A stretch of 64,000 bases of DNA from Ideonella_A sp963843805 (GCA_963843805.1 CAWJLY010000010.1:434001-498000), one strand, 5' to 3'; numbered from the stretch's first letter, positions 53,455 through 62,777 are shown. Numbers and translations are program-made. Notes: generated by a model not told the origin, from the sequence alone.

Positions 53455-54933
53455 TCAGGCGGTGCCGCCGACCGTCAATCGGTCGATTCGAAGGGTCGGC
53501 TGGCCGACGCCGACCGGCACGCTCTGGCCTTCCTTGCCACAGGTGCCGACACCGGTGTCGAGCTTCATGTCGTTGCCGATCGCGCTGACCCGGGTCAAGG
53601 CATCGGGGCCGTTGCCGATCAGCGTCGCTCCCTTGACGGGGTACTGGATCTTGCCGTTTTCGACCCAGAACGCCTCGCTGGCCGAGAAGACGAATTTGCC
53701 ACTGGTGATATCGACCTGGCCGCCGCCGAAATTGGTGGCATAGATGCCGCGTTTGAGCCCGGCAACGATCTCTTCCGGCGTCTTGTTGCCGCCGAGCATG
53801 TAGGTATTGGTCATGCGCGGCATCGGCACCGCGGCATAACTTTCGCGACGCCCGTTGCCGGTCGGCTTGACCTTCATCAGCCGCGCATTCATCGAATCCT
53901 GGATATAGGTGCGCAGGATGCCGTCTTCGATCAACACGTTGCGCTGGCTCGGGTTGCCTTCGTCGTCGACGTTCAACGAGCCGCGCCGGTCGGGCAAGGT
54001 GCCGTCGTCGAGCACCGTCACGCCCTTGGCCGCCACACGCTGGCCGATGCGGCCGGCAAATGCACTTGAGCCCTTGCGATTGAAATCGCCCTCGAGACCA
54101 TGACCGATCGCCTCGTGCAGCAGGATGCCAGGCCAGCCCGAGCCCAGCACCACACTCATCTCGCCCGCCGGCGCAGGCCGCGAGTCGAGATTGGTCAAGG
54201 CCGCCCGAACCGCATCGGCCACATAACCCTCGATCACGGCGTCCTGAAAATAGCCCAGCCCGAACCGACCGCCGCCCCCACCGCTGCCGCTCTCGCGCTT
54301 CACTTCGCCGGCGATCGTCTGTTCGGCAATCACCGTCACCGACAATCGGACCAGTGGCCGCACGTCGGCAGCAATGGTGCCGTCGGCGCGTGCCACCAGC
54401 ACCACATCGTATTCGCCAGCCACGCTGGCCATCACCTGCTTGATCCGCGGATCCTTGGCACGCGCCAGCTTCTCGACCTTCTCGAGCAGCGCCACCTTCT
54501 GGCTGCTGTCGAGGGTTGCGATCGGATCCATCGGCGCATACAAGACATGGCTGCGCGCCAGCTTCTGTTTCGGGGCGGCGACCTTGACCCGACGGCTCTG
54601 GCCGGCGGCCGCGATGGTCCGCACCGTCTGCGCAGCATCCATCAGCGCCGCTTCCGAAATATCGTCGGAATAGGCAAACGCGGTTTTTTCGCCGGCCACC
54701 GCACGCACGCCGACGCCCTGATCGATGCCGAAGCTGCCGCTCTTGACGATGCCTTCCTCCAGGCTCCAGCCTTCGCTGCGGGTATATTGAAAATACAGAT
54801 CGGCGTCGTCGGTGCGGTGCTGCGCAATCGTCGCCAAGGCCCGCGCCAGGCTGGCTTCGGTCAGCCCGAACGGGTCGAGCAACAGCGAGCGGGCAATGGC
54901 GAGGCGTTCGATGGTGGGTTCGCGTGCGATCAT
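53455..54933 (-). CDS. tldD: metalloprotease TldD
   Basis: 492 residues, partner of TldE/PmbA in processing of small modified peptides and antitoxin turnover. The HExxxH zinc motif is in GILLHEAIGHGLEGDFNRKG. Family blocks GVGVRAVAGEKTAFAYSDDI and ESGLxx-type C-terminal KFVFSASEAFWVENGKI are present. Complete. It is followed by the aroG leader promoter region. No pmbA in the window. Confidence 0.95.
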   Translation of the reverse strand: MIAREPTIERLAIARSLLLDPFGLTEASLARALATIAQHRTDDADLYFQYTRSEGWSLEEGIVKSGSFGIDQGVGVRAVAGEKTAFAYSDDISEAALMDAAQTVRTIAAAGQSRRVKVAAPKQKLARSHVLYAPMDPIATLDSSQKVALLEKVEKLARAKDPRIKQVMASVAGEYDVVLVARADGTIAADVRPLVRLSVTVIAEQTIAGEVKRESGSGGGGGRFGLGYFQDAVIEGYVADAVRAALTNLDSRPAPAGEMSVVLGSGWPGILLHEAIGHGLEGDFNRKGSSAFAGRIGQRVAAKGVTVLDDGTLPDRRGSLNVDDEGNPSQRNVLIEDGILRTYIQDSMNARLMKVKPTGNGRRESYAAVPMPRMTNTYMLGGNKTPEEIVAGLKRGIYATNFGGGQVDITSGKFVFSASEAFWVENGKIQYPVKGATLIGNGPDALTRVSAIGNDMKLDTGVGTCGKEGQSVPVGVGQPTLRIDRLTVGGTA

Positions 54934-54974
54934 TTGGTCATTGTAGAAGTCGTCCGATCGCCTTGCCGCGTTCC

Positions 54975-55002
54975 GGACAAGGGCCCGTCGGGGTCCTTGT
55001 CC
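54975..55002. terminator. 12-pair hairpin between rsmI and tldD
   Basis: GGACAAGGGCCC pairs with GGGTCCTTGTCC around a short GTCG loop, right behind the rsmI stop (minus strand). No clear T-run, but the stem is strong. Probably a rho-independent-like terminator of rsmI. Confidence 0.65.
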
Positions 55003-55005
55003 AGA

Positions 55006-55917
55006 CTATCCGGCCGCCGCCTGCTTCAGTGCCAATGCCTTCTCGTACAACGCATTGCGCGCCGATCCGCTGATTTCGGCTGTCAGCGCAACCGCCTGTT
55101 TGAGTGGCAAGTCACGCAGCAGCAGCGTGAGGATCCGCTCGGTCGAGCGCTCCTGCGGGTCGCGCTGTTCGGTCATGCCATGCAGCACGACAACAAACTC
55201 GCCGCGCTGCCGATTGGCATCGGCGGCCAGCCAGTCGGGCAGCACGACTGCCGCCATCGTCGCGATCGACTCGAACTGCTTGGTCAGCTCGCGGCATAAA
55301 GTGACCGACCGCGTCGGCATCAACTCGGCCAGTTGGGCGGCCAGCGATTCGATCCGGTGCGGTGCCTCGAACAACACCTGGGTCGGCGTTGCGTCGCCAA
55401 GCTCGCGCAGCACGTTCAGCCGCTCACTGGCGCGTACCGGCAGAAATCCGACAAAACAGAAGCCGCCCGCCTGGCGATCGCCCGCCACGCTGAGCGCCGC
55501 GGCCACGCTGCTGGCACCGGGAACGGGCACTGCGACAAACCCGGCCGCATGCGCCGCCGCTACCAGGATCGCACCCGGATCGCTGATCGCCGGCGTGCCG
55601 GCATCGCTGATGTAGGCGATGCGTTCGCCACGAGCCAGCCGCTGAATGACCGCTTGCGACGCCGCGGCCTCGTTGTGCTGATGCAGTGCCAGCAGCGGCT
55701 TGTCGAGCCCGAGTTGCTGCAGCAGCACGGCGCTGTGTCGGGTATCTTCACAGGCAATCGCATCGACCAGTGACAACACATGGATCGCGCGCAGCGACAG
55801 GTCGGCCAGGTTGCCGATCGGGGTGGCCACCAGATACAAGGTGCCGGACGGAAAATGCTGGTGCCCTGCCGCAGCGGCGGCGGCCTCACGCAGCAAAGGA
55901 GCGTTCGAGTTGGTCAC
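55006..55917 (-). CDS. rsmI: 16S rRNA (cytidine-1402-2'-O)-methyltransferase
   Basis: SAM-dependent tetrapyrrole-methylase-fold enzyme modifying C1402. Motifs: LYLVATPIGNLADLSLRAI, ISDAGTPAISDPG and FCFVGFLP. The first plausible start is GTG at 55917; a TTG at 55938 is in frame too. Both overlap or abut the divergent yraN start. Complete at about 303 residues. Confidence 0.95.
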   Translation of the reverse strand: MTNSNAPLLREAAAAAAGHQHFPSGTLYLVATPIGNLADLSLRAIHVLSLVDAIACEDTRHSAVLLQQLGLDKPLLALHQHNEAAASQAVIQRLARGERIAYISDAGTPAISDPGAILVAAAHAAGFVAVPVPGASSVAAALSVAGDRQAGGFCFVGFLPVRASERLNVLRELGDATPTQVLFEAPHRIESLAAQLAELMPTRSVTLCRELTKQFESIATMAAVVLPDWLAADANRQRGEFVVVLHGMTEQRDPQERSTERILTLLLRDLPLKQAVALTAEISGSARNALYEKALALKQAAAG

Positions 55918-56287
55918 AAGCAAGACGGTCGGCGACAAGGCGGAGGAACAAGCGCTGCGGCATCTGCTGCGGCACGGGCTCGCACTGGTTCAGCGCAATT
56001 ATCGGGTCGCCGCCGGGCCGCATGCACGCGGCGGCGAAATCGATCTGATCATGCGTGAGCGCGATGGCACGCTGGTTTTTGTCGAGGTGCGCTCGCGCAC
56101 CGGTTCAAGCCACGGTGGCGCCGCCGCCAGCATCGGTTTCGCCAAACGCCGGCGCCTGGTCTTTGCCGCTCAACGCTTCCTGCAGAACCAGCCGAGCCCG
56201 CCGCCCTGCCGTTTCGATGTGCTGGTTTTCGACGGCGACGAGGTGTTGTGGCTGAAGGCGGCATTCGACGCCGACCAAGTGCCTTGA
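55910..56287 (+). CDS. yraN: YraN family protein (UPF0102)
   Basis: About 125 residues with a predicted endonuclease-like fold. Conserved GDKAEEQALRHLLRHGLALV, GGEIDLIMRERDGTLVFVEV and RSRTGSSHGG blocks with the E-x-D-L and V-E-V-R residues are present. The start is taken as TTG at 55910 with AAAGGA upstream; no ATG fits. Divergent from rsmI. In most Burkholderiales diaA follows directly; here a 5-kb cassette intervenes. Confidence 0.92.
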   Translation: MVTSKTVGDKAEEQALRHLLRHGLALVQRNYRVAAGPHARGGEIDLIMRERDGTLVFVEVRSRTGSSHGGAAASIGFAKRRRLVFAAQRFLQNQPSPPPCRFDVLVFDGDEVLWLKAAFDADQVP

Positions 56288-56531
56288 CGGCGCAGATCCT
56301 GCGGGTTGGATCCGACTGCCCTGCAGTCCGCCTGCACCCGCCGTTCGTGCACCGGCGACGTACCGGGTCGTGAGCGCCGGTTCGCGACCGGCAGGAAAAG
56401 TTGCTTCGCTGCCGAGCAGAGGGGTTCAGACCCCGTGGTCGGCGAAGGCCGCGCACCCGGAGACCGTCCGGGCGGCGGTGTTTCGATGGACGGTCGGACA
56501 GCAGGCAGACGAGTCGATCCGGCCGGTGGAT
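56288..56531. other. structured intergenic region, no gene seen
   Basis: A 244-base gap between convergent yraN and the sigma factor gene. It holds several inverted repeats: GGGG-TTCAGA-CCCC near 56424, and GACCGTCC (56462-56469) with GGACGGTC (56488-56495). No coding frame looks real. It probably carries terminators for both genes; it could also mark the left border of the inserted cassette. Confidence 0.5.
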
Positions 56532-57122
56532 TCAAGCCGGGCCACGCGCCAGCTCGCGGTGCAGCCACGCTCTTGCGAGGGTCCAGTCGCGCTTGACGGT
56601 GGCGCTGCTGAGGCCCATCACGTCAGCAATTTCTTCAATTTCCAGTCCGCCGAAGAATTTCAGCTCGACCACCTTGGCCGCGCGCGGATCGATCGTCTCG
56701 AAGGCGAGCAGCGCGTCGTGCACCTGGACCACCTCGGCGCCCTGACCACCTGCCACCTGCTGAGCTTCGGTCAAGGTGAGCGACACCAGTGCGCCGTTGC
56801 GTTTGGCGGCCTGCTTGGCCACGGCATGATTCACCAGGATGCGGCGCATCATGATCGACGCCATGCCCAGAAAATGGCCCCGGCTGGTCCACCGGGTACG
56901 CGTCTGCTCATTCAGCCGAAACCAGGCCTCGTGCGTGAGCGCCGTCGCGCTGAGTGTGTGACCTGCGTTCTCATTGCGCATTTGACTGACGGCGCCGCGT
57001 TTGAGCTCGTCGTAAAGCGCAGCGAACAGCTGATCGACCGCACCGGAATCGCCGCTGTCCAACTGCCGCAACCACTGGGTCACGTTATCCGACAACAACT
57101 CCGCAGGGGCCATGGGCGTCAT
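56532..57122 (-). CDS. ECF-type RNA polymerase sigma factor (Ser/Thr-kinase-associated class)
   Basis: About 196 residues. Region 2 is seen in ALTHEAWFRLNEQTRTRWTS and ASIMMRRILVNHAVAKQAAK. Region 4 is EIEEIADVMGLSSATVKRDW. This text matches the TIGR02999-like ECF group that lacks an anti-sigma factor and is usually encoded near Ser/Thr kinases. The kinase gene lies 1.4 kb away, divergent. The start is 57122 or 57113 (two close ATG). It likely directs transcription of the cassette and is controlled by phosphorylation (inference). Confidence 0.9.
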   Translation of the reverse strand: MTPMAPAELLSDNVTQWLRQLDSGDSGAVDQLFAALYDELKRGAVSQMRNENAGHTLSATALTHEAWFRLNEQTRTRWTSRGHFLGMASIMMRRILVNHAVAKQAAKRNGALVSLTLTEAQQVAGGQGAEVVQVHDALLAFETIDPRAAKVVELKFFGGLEIEEIADVMGLSSATVKRDWTLARAWLHRELARGPA

Positions 57123-57180
57123 TTTAGGTGTGCTCCGGCCGCGGCTGGCTGGCTGCGGCTGCCTATACCGGACCAGTCGG

Positions 57181-57222
57181 CCGTGACCGGCAGCCACGTT
57201 GATGATCTTTTTGTGGTCACGG
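57181..57222. promoter_or_regulatory. inverted repeat in the sigma/exported-protein divergent region
   Basis: CCGTGACC and GGTCACGG are perfect eight-base half-sites separated by 26 bases, centred in the 207-base divergent promoter region. The spacing suits a dimer on two faces or a pair of opposing promoter elements. Likely an autoregulatory site of the cassette. Confidence 0.5.
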
Positions 57223-57329
57223 GCTTGCGTTAGTCATCAAGGTCCGCTGTCGCGCAACGTCACATTCAACGGCAGGCTGGCTGCCAAGGGCCCATGAACT
57301 CGCAACGTCGCAGCATCACAAGGAACACC

Positions 57330-58391
57330 ATGATTTCACGCATCACCCATCGATTGGCGGCTGCCGGATTGGCCGCCACGCTGCTCTTCAATCCTGCCAT
57401 CGGCCAAGCCAAGACGGAGACCACCCCGCTGACGGTCGATGCCCGCTTCGACGCGGCAGCTGCCGCCCAGAGCGGCTTCACCATCGTGTCCGACAGCCAG
57501 GCCCTGAAAGGGATCCAGCGGGTGGCGATCGCCGTGTTTGCGATCGAGTTCATCACGGCAGACAACGTCAATGCGCATACCGTCGGTTTCGGCGCCGCGG
57601 GCCGGGCTTCATCGTCGCTCTACTACAAGTTGCTGGGTGTGGGCGAGCCCGACTTTCAGGCCATCACCAACACCCTCTACGGGCGTTTCGTCGACGAGCT
57701 GAAAACCAGTGGCGTCGAGGTGGTCGATGCCAGCCGGGTCGCGTCGTCCCCTACGTATCGCAAGCTGGTCAGCGGCGGCAGCGTGGCGCCCATCCGGGGT
57801 GACACCACGATGATGATGGCGCCCGAGGGGCTGGGCATCTATGGCTTTGCTGCCATGGGTGGCGGCAACAGCAGCAAGGGACGAGGCGTCTTCGGCGCGT
57901 TGTCGGACATCGGTGCCGGCTTCGCGGCCGTTGGCGCTGTCACCGATTCGATCGCGCTATCGAACGAGCTGGAGGCCAGCCTGATCGAGGTGCGAATGCG
58001 TGTCAACTTCGTCCAGCTGAGCGACGACAACAAGGGATTCTTCGGCCGCCTCGCGGGCAGCGCCCAGGCATCCGGCAGGGCTTTCCCCAGTGTCGACAAC
58101 GTGATGGCCAGCGTGCAAACCGGTCCGCTGCGCAGCACGCTGACGCTCAAGCACAGCCTGTCGCTGGATACGTCGGCATTCGCCGAGGTGCGCGAGAAGG
58201 CCACCTCGGCGGGCGATGTCGCGGGGGCCGTGGCCGTGGGCTTGTTGCGGCTGGCCATCGGTAGCAAGGACAGCAGCAGCAGTACCGAACTGGAGGTGGT
58301 GGCACACCCGGTCCAATATCGGGAGGTGGTCGGTGCAGGGCTGGGATCAGCAGCCGGCATGCTGGTCAACCGGCTGAGATCAGAACGGTGA
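57330..58391 (+). CDS. exported protein of unknown function in the sigma/kinase cassette
   Basis: 353 residues with a signal peptide (ISRITHRLAAAGLAATLLF, cleavage near GQA-KT). AAGGA precedes the ATG at 57330; a frame from 57294 lacks one. The mature part is Gly/Ala/Ser-rich, including GFAAMGGGNSSKGRGVFGAL and a C-terminal GAGLGSAAGMLVN. No Cys, no membrane segment, no known domain. It lies between the divergent sigma gene and the kinase gene and is probably the envelope partner or output of that system. Confidence 0.75.
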   Translation: MISRITHRLAAAGLAATLLFNPAIGQAKTETTPLTVDARFDAAAAAQSGFTIVSDSQALKGIQRVAIAVFAIEFITADNVNAHTVGFGAAGRASSSLYYKLLGVGEPDFQAITNTLYGRFVDELKTSGVEVVDASRVASSPTYRKLVSGGSVAPIRGDTTMMMAPEGLGIYGFAAMGGGNSSKGRGVFGALSDIGAGFAAVGAVTDSIALSNELEASLIEVRMRVNFVQLSDDNKGFFGRLAGSAQASGRAFPSVDNVMASVQTGPLRSTLTLKHSLSLDTSAFAEVREKATSAGDVAGAVAVGLLRLAIGSKDSSSSTELEVVAHPVQYREVVGAGLGSAAGMLVNRLRSER

Positions 58392-58495
58392 TGCGCGCTC
58401 CGGCGACGCGCCGGCCGAGTGCTGCCGAAGCGCGCTGATAATGGAGACACCGCCCGAACGAAGCGTCGTCGACAGGCGCCTTCACCGAACCCGAC

Positions 58496-61282
58496 ATGAC
58501 GACTGCCGACTCGTGGGCCGCCATCAAGGCCCTGTTCGAAGCCTGCGTGGAACTTCCGGCGGCCGCCCGCGAGCCTCTGATCGCCGCCTCGCTTCTGCCC
58601 CCCGCGGGCCTGGCCGAATTGCGCAGCCTGCTTGCCCATCACGAAGATGCCGGAGGCGCGGCCGAGTTCATGATCGGGAACGCTGCGCAACAGTTGGCTG
58701 AATCGGCTGTCGCGGCAGGCCAACGTCTGGGTGCCTGGGAAATCGTGCGGCCTATCGGCGCGGGTGGCATGGGCGACGTCTTCGAAGCGTGCCGTGCGGA
58801 CGGCAGTTTCAAGGGGCGCGCTGCCGTCAAATTGCTCAAGCGCGGCATGGACAGCGCCGCAGTCCTGCAACGCTTCTCGCAAGAGCGCCATGCGCTGGCG
58901 CGCCTGAATCATCCGAACATCGCTCGCTTGCTCGACGCCGGCGCGAGCGAAGCCGGTCTGCCCTACTTTGTACTGGAATACGTGGACGGCCAAGGCATCG
59001 ATCTGGCGGTGCGTCACTTGCCGCTGGACCAGCGCCTCAGGCTCTTTCTGCAACTGACTGATGCAGTGGGCTACGCGCACCGCAATCTGCTGGTTCACCG
59101 CGACTTGAAGCCTGGCAACGTGCTGGTGGACGCCGAGGGGCAGGTCAAGCTGCTGGATTTCGGCATTGCCAAGGCGCTCGACCCGTTGGAGGACCACCAC
59201 AGCCAGACAACCTTCGGCGGCGTGCGGCCCTACACGCCCAACTATGCCAGCCCGGAGCAGGTGCGCGGCGAACCGGTGAGCACGTCAACGGATATCTACA
59301 GTCTTGGCGTGCTGCTTTACCAGATGCTGACCGGCACCCGCCCCACCGGCCGCCATGCCTCGACGCCGGCTGAAGCTGCACGCAGCGTGTTGGAAGACGA
59401 GCCTGCCCGGCCGAGCCACCTCACCGCCAGCGAGGCGCTGGATCCGCAATGGCTCACCACCCGCAAGCGGCTCGAAGGCGATCTGGACAACATCCTGCTC
59501 AAGGCGCTGGAAAAGACGCCTGAGCGCCGCTACATCAGCGTCGAAGCACTTGCTGCCGATGTCACTGCGTACCTGGAAGGCCGCCCGGTCAGCGCGCGGC
59601 CGGTCAGTGCCACCTATGTGCTGGGAAAGTTCGTCAAGCGCAACCGTTGGGCAGTGCTGGTGGGTCTGGTCGGCGGCACCGGCATGGTGGCCGGACTGGC
59701 CGCGACGCTGCTGCAAGGTCGCCTTGCAGCAGCCCTGGGCGTGGCCGGTCTGGCAGTCGGGCTCGGTCTGGCGATGGTGCAGGGTTGGCGGCTGGAGCGG
59801 GCCAGAAGCCGGGCTGAAAGCCACGTCGCGGAGTTGCGCAAACTGACGAACCGCGTGGTCTTCGACTACTTCGATGCGGTCGAACCCCTGCCGGGCTCCA
59901 TCAAGGTCCGCGAACAGATGCTGGCTGATGCGGCGCAGTATGTGCGCAATGTCGAGCCCCAGGCCGCAGACGAACCCGAACTGGCCTGGGAACTGGCGCG
60001 CATTGCGCATCGTCTGGCGCGTTTGCAAGGCAGCACCTACGGCGAGGGACTGGAGCAGTTGCAGCAGGCGAACGACAGTTTCGAATCTGCCTTGCGGCTG
60101 GTGGATTTGATCGCCGCCGGCAAATCGACCGATGTCGAACGCTTGCTCGAGTGCGCGGTGATCGTGGTCAGCGCCAGTCTGTTCGACCAGCGCCAAGGCC
60201 GATTGGCTCCACCGCCTGGCAAGGCTGCTGAAACGCCGCCGCCTGCTGGTCAGCCCAGACGGCGCGATACCTTGAGCGGCCTCTGGCATGCACGGCAACT
60301 GATCGAGCGCGCGGCGGCCATCCAGCCGTCACACCCCATGATGGAGATCCATCTGGGCACCTTGCGAGGCCGCATGGGTCTGCTGCTCGGCCATGGGACG
60401 TCCGAGATCAACCTGGGCCGCTGGCGCGAAGCCGAGGAACACCTGAGGGCCTCGCTGGAGCACATGCGCCGCTATGCCCTGGGCGCGGCCGAGGATCCTG
60501 AAGGTGCCAGGCAACTGTCCTGGGCGCTGGTCAACATGGCGTCTTGGGAACGGCTGTCTGGCGATCCGGCCCGCGGGCTGGCGTTCGTGATCGAGGCCGT
60601 CGAGGCGATCGACCGCGCCGTCCGAATGGCGCCCGACAGTCGAACCTACAGTGCCATGGCGGGCCTGATGCGCACCCATCTGGCGGCCGCCAAGGCAGAC
60701 GCCGGTGATGTGGATGCAGCGATCGCTGACTGCGACGAGGCCCTGGCGCGCCTGGCGGTTTCGACGGCCGCCGATCCGGACAACGCCATCACACGCCGCG
60801 ACACCGCGCTGATCAGCGCGCTCAAGGGACGCATCCTGATCGAGCACGGCCAGTCGGCGGCTGCGGTGCCGCCACTGCGCCAGGCGGCGACCCTGCTGAG
60901 CTCGTTGCCAGATGCGGGCACGGATGCGTATGTCACCCGTTGGCGTGCCGAGGCCATGGCGGCGCGGGCTCGCGCTGAGCTGGATGGTGAGGGCGATGCG
61001 GCTCTCGCGATCCGGCTCGTTGACGATTCGCTGAAGCTGCTCGACAGCAACGAGGCGACCCGATCGGCGCCGCATGCAGCCGGCATTGTTCGCGCGCAAG
61101 CTCAGGCCACCGCCGGAGTGGCATGGTGGCGCTTGGGAGATCGTGCCGCCGCCACTCGTCGGCTTGACGCCGCGATGGCTCATTGGGACTCGTTCGAGCA
61201 GGGCGGCGAGCCCTTGCCTCGGGCGCTTGCCGCTCGACGAGCATCGACCCGCGCTGAACAAACCGCAGTTCTTGAGGGCTGA
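58496..61282 (+). CDS. membrane Ser/Thr protein kinase with TPR-like C-terminal domain
   Basis: 928 residues. The kinase domain spans about 77-340: Gly loop PIGAGGMGDVFEA, catalytic HRDLKPGNVLV near 201, DFGIAKALD near 220 and YASPEQVRGE in the activation segment. All catalytic residues are intact. Hydrophobic stretches at about 384-432 form one or two membrane helices. The C-terminal ~450 residues are Ala/Leu/Glu-rich helices of TPR type. A 75-residue N-terminal segment precedes the kinase, as in Pkn-like proteins paired with ECF sigma factors. The gene follows the exported protein by 104 bases. Confidence 0.93.
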   Translation: MTTADSWAAIKALFEACVELPAAAREPLIAASLLPPAGLAELRSLLAHHEDAGGAAEFMIGNAAQQLAESAVAAGQRLGAWEIVRPIGAGGMGDVFEACRADGSFKGRAAVKLLKRGMDSAAVLQRFSQERHALARLNHPNIARLLDAGASEAGLPYFVLEYVDGQGIDLAVRHLPLDQRLRLFLQLTDAVGYAHRNLLVHRDLKPGNVLVDAEGQVKLLDFGIAKALDPLEDHHSQTTFGGVRPYTPNYASPEQVRGEPVSTSTDIYSLGVLLYQMLTGTRPTGRHASTPAEAARSVLEDEPARPSHLTASEALDPQWLTTRKRLEGDLDNILLKALEKTPERRYISVEALAADVTAYLEGRPVSARPVSATYVLGKFVKRNRWAVLVGLVGGTGMVAGLAATLLQGRLAAALGVAGLAVGLGLAMVQGWRLERARSRAESHVAELRKLTNRVVFDYFDAVEPLPGSIKVREQMLADAAQYVRNVEPQAADEPELAWELARIAHRLARLQGSTYGEGLEQLQQANDSFESALRLVDLIAAGKSTDVERLLECAVIVVSASLFDQRQGRLAPPPGKAAETPPPAGQPRRRDTLSGLWHARQLIERAAAIQPSHPMMEIHLGTLRGRMGLLLGHGTSEINLGRWREAEEHLRASLEHMRRYALGAAEDPEGARQLSWALVNMASWERLSGDPARGLAFVIEAVEAIDRAVRMAPDSRTYSAMAGLMRTHLAAAKADAGDVDAAIADCDEALARLAVSTAADPDNAITRRDTALISALKGRILIEHGQSAAAVPPLRQAATLLSSLPDAGTDAYVTRWRAEAMAARARAELDGEGDAALAIRLVDDSLKLLDSNEATRSAPHAAGIVRAQAQATAGVAWWRLGDRAAATRRLDAAMAHWDSFEQGGEPLPRALAARRASTRAEQTAVLEG

Positions 61283-61417
61283 TCATCGGAGCCGTCGATC
61301 GATATTGAACAGTGTGCTCGGCCCTGCTTGAATCCGCGGTTCATGCGTTTCGTTTCGAACCGAGGCGGTGAGGTGCCAAGAGGCGCTGCGCCGATACGAT
61401 GCCATATCATTCGCACC

Positions 61418-62014
61418 ATGCTAGAGCAACGTATCCAGAAGCAGTTCTTCGACAGTGCCGATCTCAAATATGCGGCGGCCGACGTGTTGGCCAAGCCGAT
61501 TGCCGACGGCGTCAATGCGCTGGTCGGCTGCATTACTGCGGGCGGCAAGGTATTGGCGTGTGGCAATGGCGGATCGGCAGCCGATGCACAGCATTTCGCG
61601 GCTGAATTCATTGGCCGGTTCGAGCGTGAGCGGCCTGGTCTGGCAGCGATTGCGCTGACCACCGACAGCTCCATCCTCACCGCAATCGGCAATGACTACA
61701 ACTTCGATGTCGTCTTCAGCAAACAGGTGCAGGCGCTCGGCCAGCCCGGCGACGTCTTGCTGGCGCTGAGCACCAGCGGCAATTCGGCCAATGTGCTGGC
61801 CGCGGTCGAGGCGGCGCAGGCCAAGGACATGACGGTGATTGCCTTGACCGGCCGCAAGGGTGGCAAGATGAGCACCTTGCTGACCGATACCGACGTCCAC
61901 ATCTGCGTTCCCCACGACCGTACTGCACGCATTCAAGAGGTTCATCTGCTGGCCCTGCACTGCTTGTGCGATGCGGTCGACCTGCAATTGCTCGGCGAAC
62001 AGGACACTCCATGA
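61418..62014 (+). CDS. diaA: SIS-domain phosphosugar-binding protein DiaA/GmhA-like
   Basis: 198 residues. The SIS fold shows VLACGNGGSAADAQHFAAEF, LALSTSGNSANVL and IQEVHLLALHCLCDAVD. The sequence class and the position before a DolP-like gene fit DiaA (DnaA initiator-associating factor). GmhA, sedoheptulose 7-phosphate isomerase, is the alternative; motif differences are too few to exclude it. The start at 61418 fits the family; an earlier frame does not. ATGA overlaps the next gene. Confidence 0.9.
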   Translation: MLEQRIQKQFFDSADLKYAAADVLAKPIADGVNALVGCITAGGKVLACGNGGSAADAQHFAAEFIGRFERERPGLAAIALTTDSSILTAIGNDYNFDVVFSKQVQALGQPGDVLLALSTSGNSANVLAAVEAAQAKDMTVIALTGRKGGKMSTLLTDTDVHICVPHDRTARIQEVHLLALHCLCDAVDLQLLGEQDTP

Positions 62015-62640
62015 CATTTCAAACTGCAACGCTGCAGCGCCGTGCGCTGCTGGCGGCGGCGGGCACTGTGGCGTTGGCCAGCCTTTCCGGATGTGCACCC
62101 TTGCTGCTCGGCGGCGCGATGGTCGGCGGATCGCTGCTGTACACCGATCGGCGAACCTCCGGCGCGCAACTCGAGGATGAATCGATCGAGCTCAAGGGCG
62201 TCCGGCGCATGAGCGAGCTTTTGGGCGATCGGGGACACGTCAGCATCACCAGCTACAACCGGGTCGTGCTGCTGACCGGTGAGGTGCCCACCGAGGCGGA
62301 CAAGGCGAGCGTCGAACAATCGATGCAACGGATCGACAACATCCGCACCATTGTCAATGAGCTGGGCGTGATGCCGGCCAGCTCGTTCGGCAGCCGCTCC
62401 AGCGACAGCCTGCTGTCGGGCAGGGTCAAGGCGTCGCTGGTCGAGGCCAAGGACCTGATGGCCACCTCTTTCAAGGTGGTCACAGAGCGGCGGGTCGTCT
62501 ATTTGATGGGAATCGTCACTGAACGCGAGGCCGCCCGCGCCGCCGACGTGGCAAGTCGTGTCAGCGGCGTCTACAAGGTGGTGCGCGTACTCGATGTGGT
62601 CAGCGAAGCCGAACTCGCCAATATCGCCCCCAAAAAATAA
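62011..62640 (+). CDS. dolP: dual-BON lipoprotein DolP/YraP
   Basis: 209 residues. The lipoprotein signal LLAAAGTVALASLSGC gives lipidated Cys near 28. Two BON domains follow: first around RMSELLGDRGHVSITSYNRV, second around SGRVKASLVEAKDLMATSFK with VYLMGIVTEREA. DolP binds anionic phospholipid in the outer membrane and supports BAM function. It overlaps the diaA stop by four bases. Confidence 0.94.
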   Translation: MTFQTATLQRRALLAAAGTVALASLSGCAPLLLGGAMVGGSLLYTDRRTSGAQLEDESIELKGVRRMSELLGDRGHVSITSYNRVVLLTGEVPTEADKASVEQSMQRIDNIRTIVNELGVMPASSFGSRSSDSLLSGRVKASLVEAKDLMATSFKVVTERRVVYLMGIVTEREAARAADVASRVSGVYKVVRVLDVVSEAELANIAPKK

Positions 62641-62698
62641 GGCCCGCTGCCGAAGCGGCTTCGACGCAAGGCCACTTGCGGTGGCGATCGAGTCGACA

Positions 62699-62776
62699 CC
62701 GCGGATCCGGCTTTGCCGGTCCGGTGGTGTCGCCCCCTTGAGGAGTTGCTGCGTCAGCCGCTCCGGGGGAGCGCCT
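62699..62776. repeat. dispersed intergenic repeat, copy 2
   Basis: ACCGCGGATCCGGCTTTGCC begins a stretch related to the one at 24841-24943, ending in GGGGGAGCGCC. The core has one substitution in the first 20 bases, the middle diverges. It lies between the convergent dolP and dehydrogenase genes and may serve as a bidirectional terminator. Confidence 0.6.
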
Positions 62777-62777
62777 G

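Noticed and set aside
56288..56531. A possible rnpB (RNase P RNA) near rsmI, as in pseudomonads
   Set aside because: The conserved GAGGAAAGTCC and other P-RNA core elements are absent and the gap is too short.
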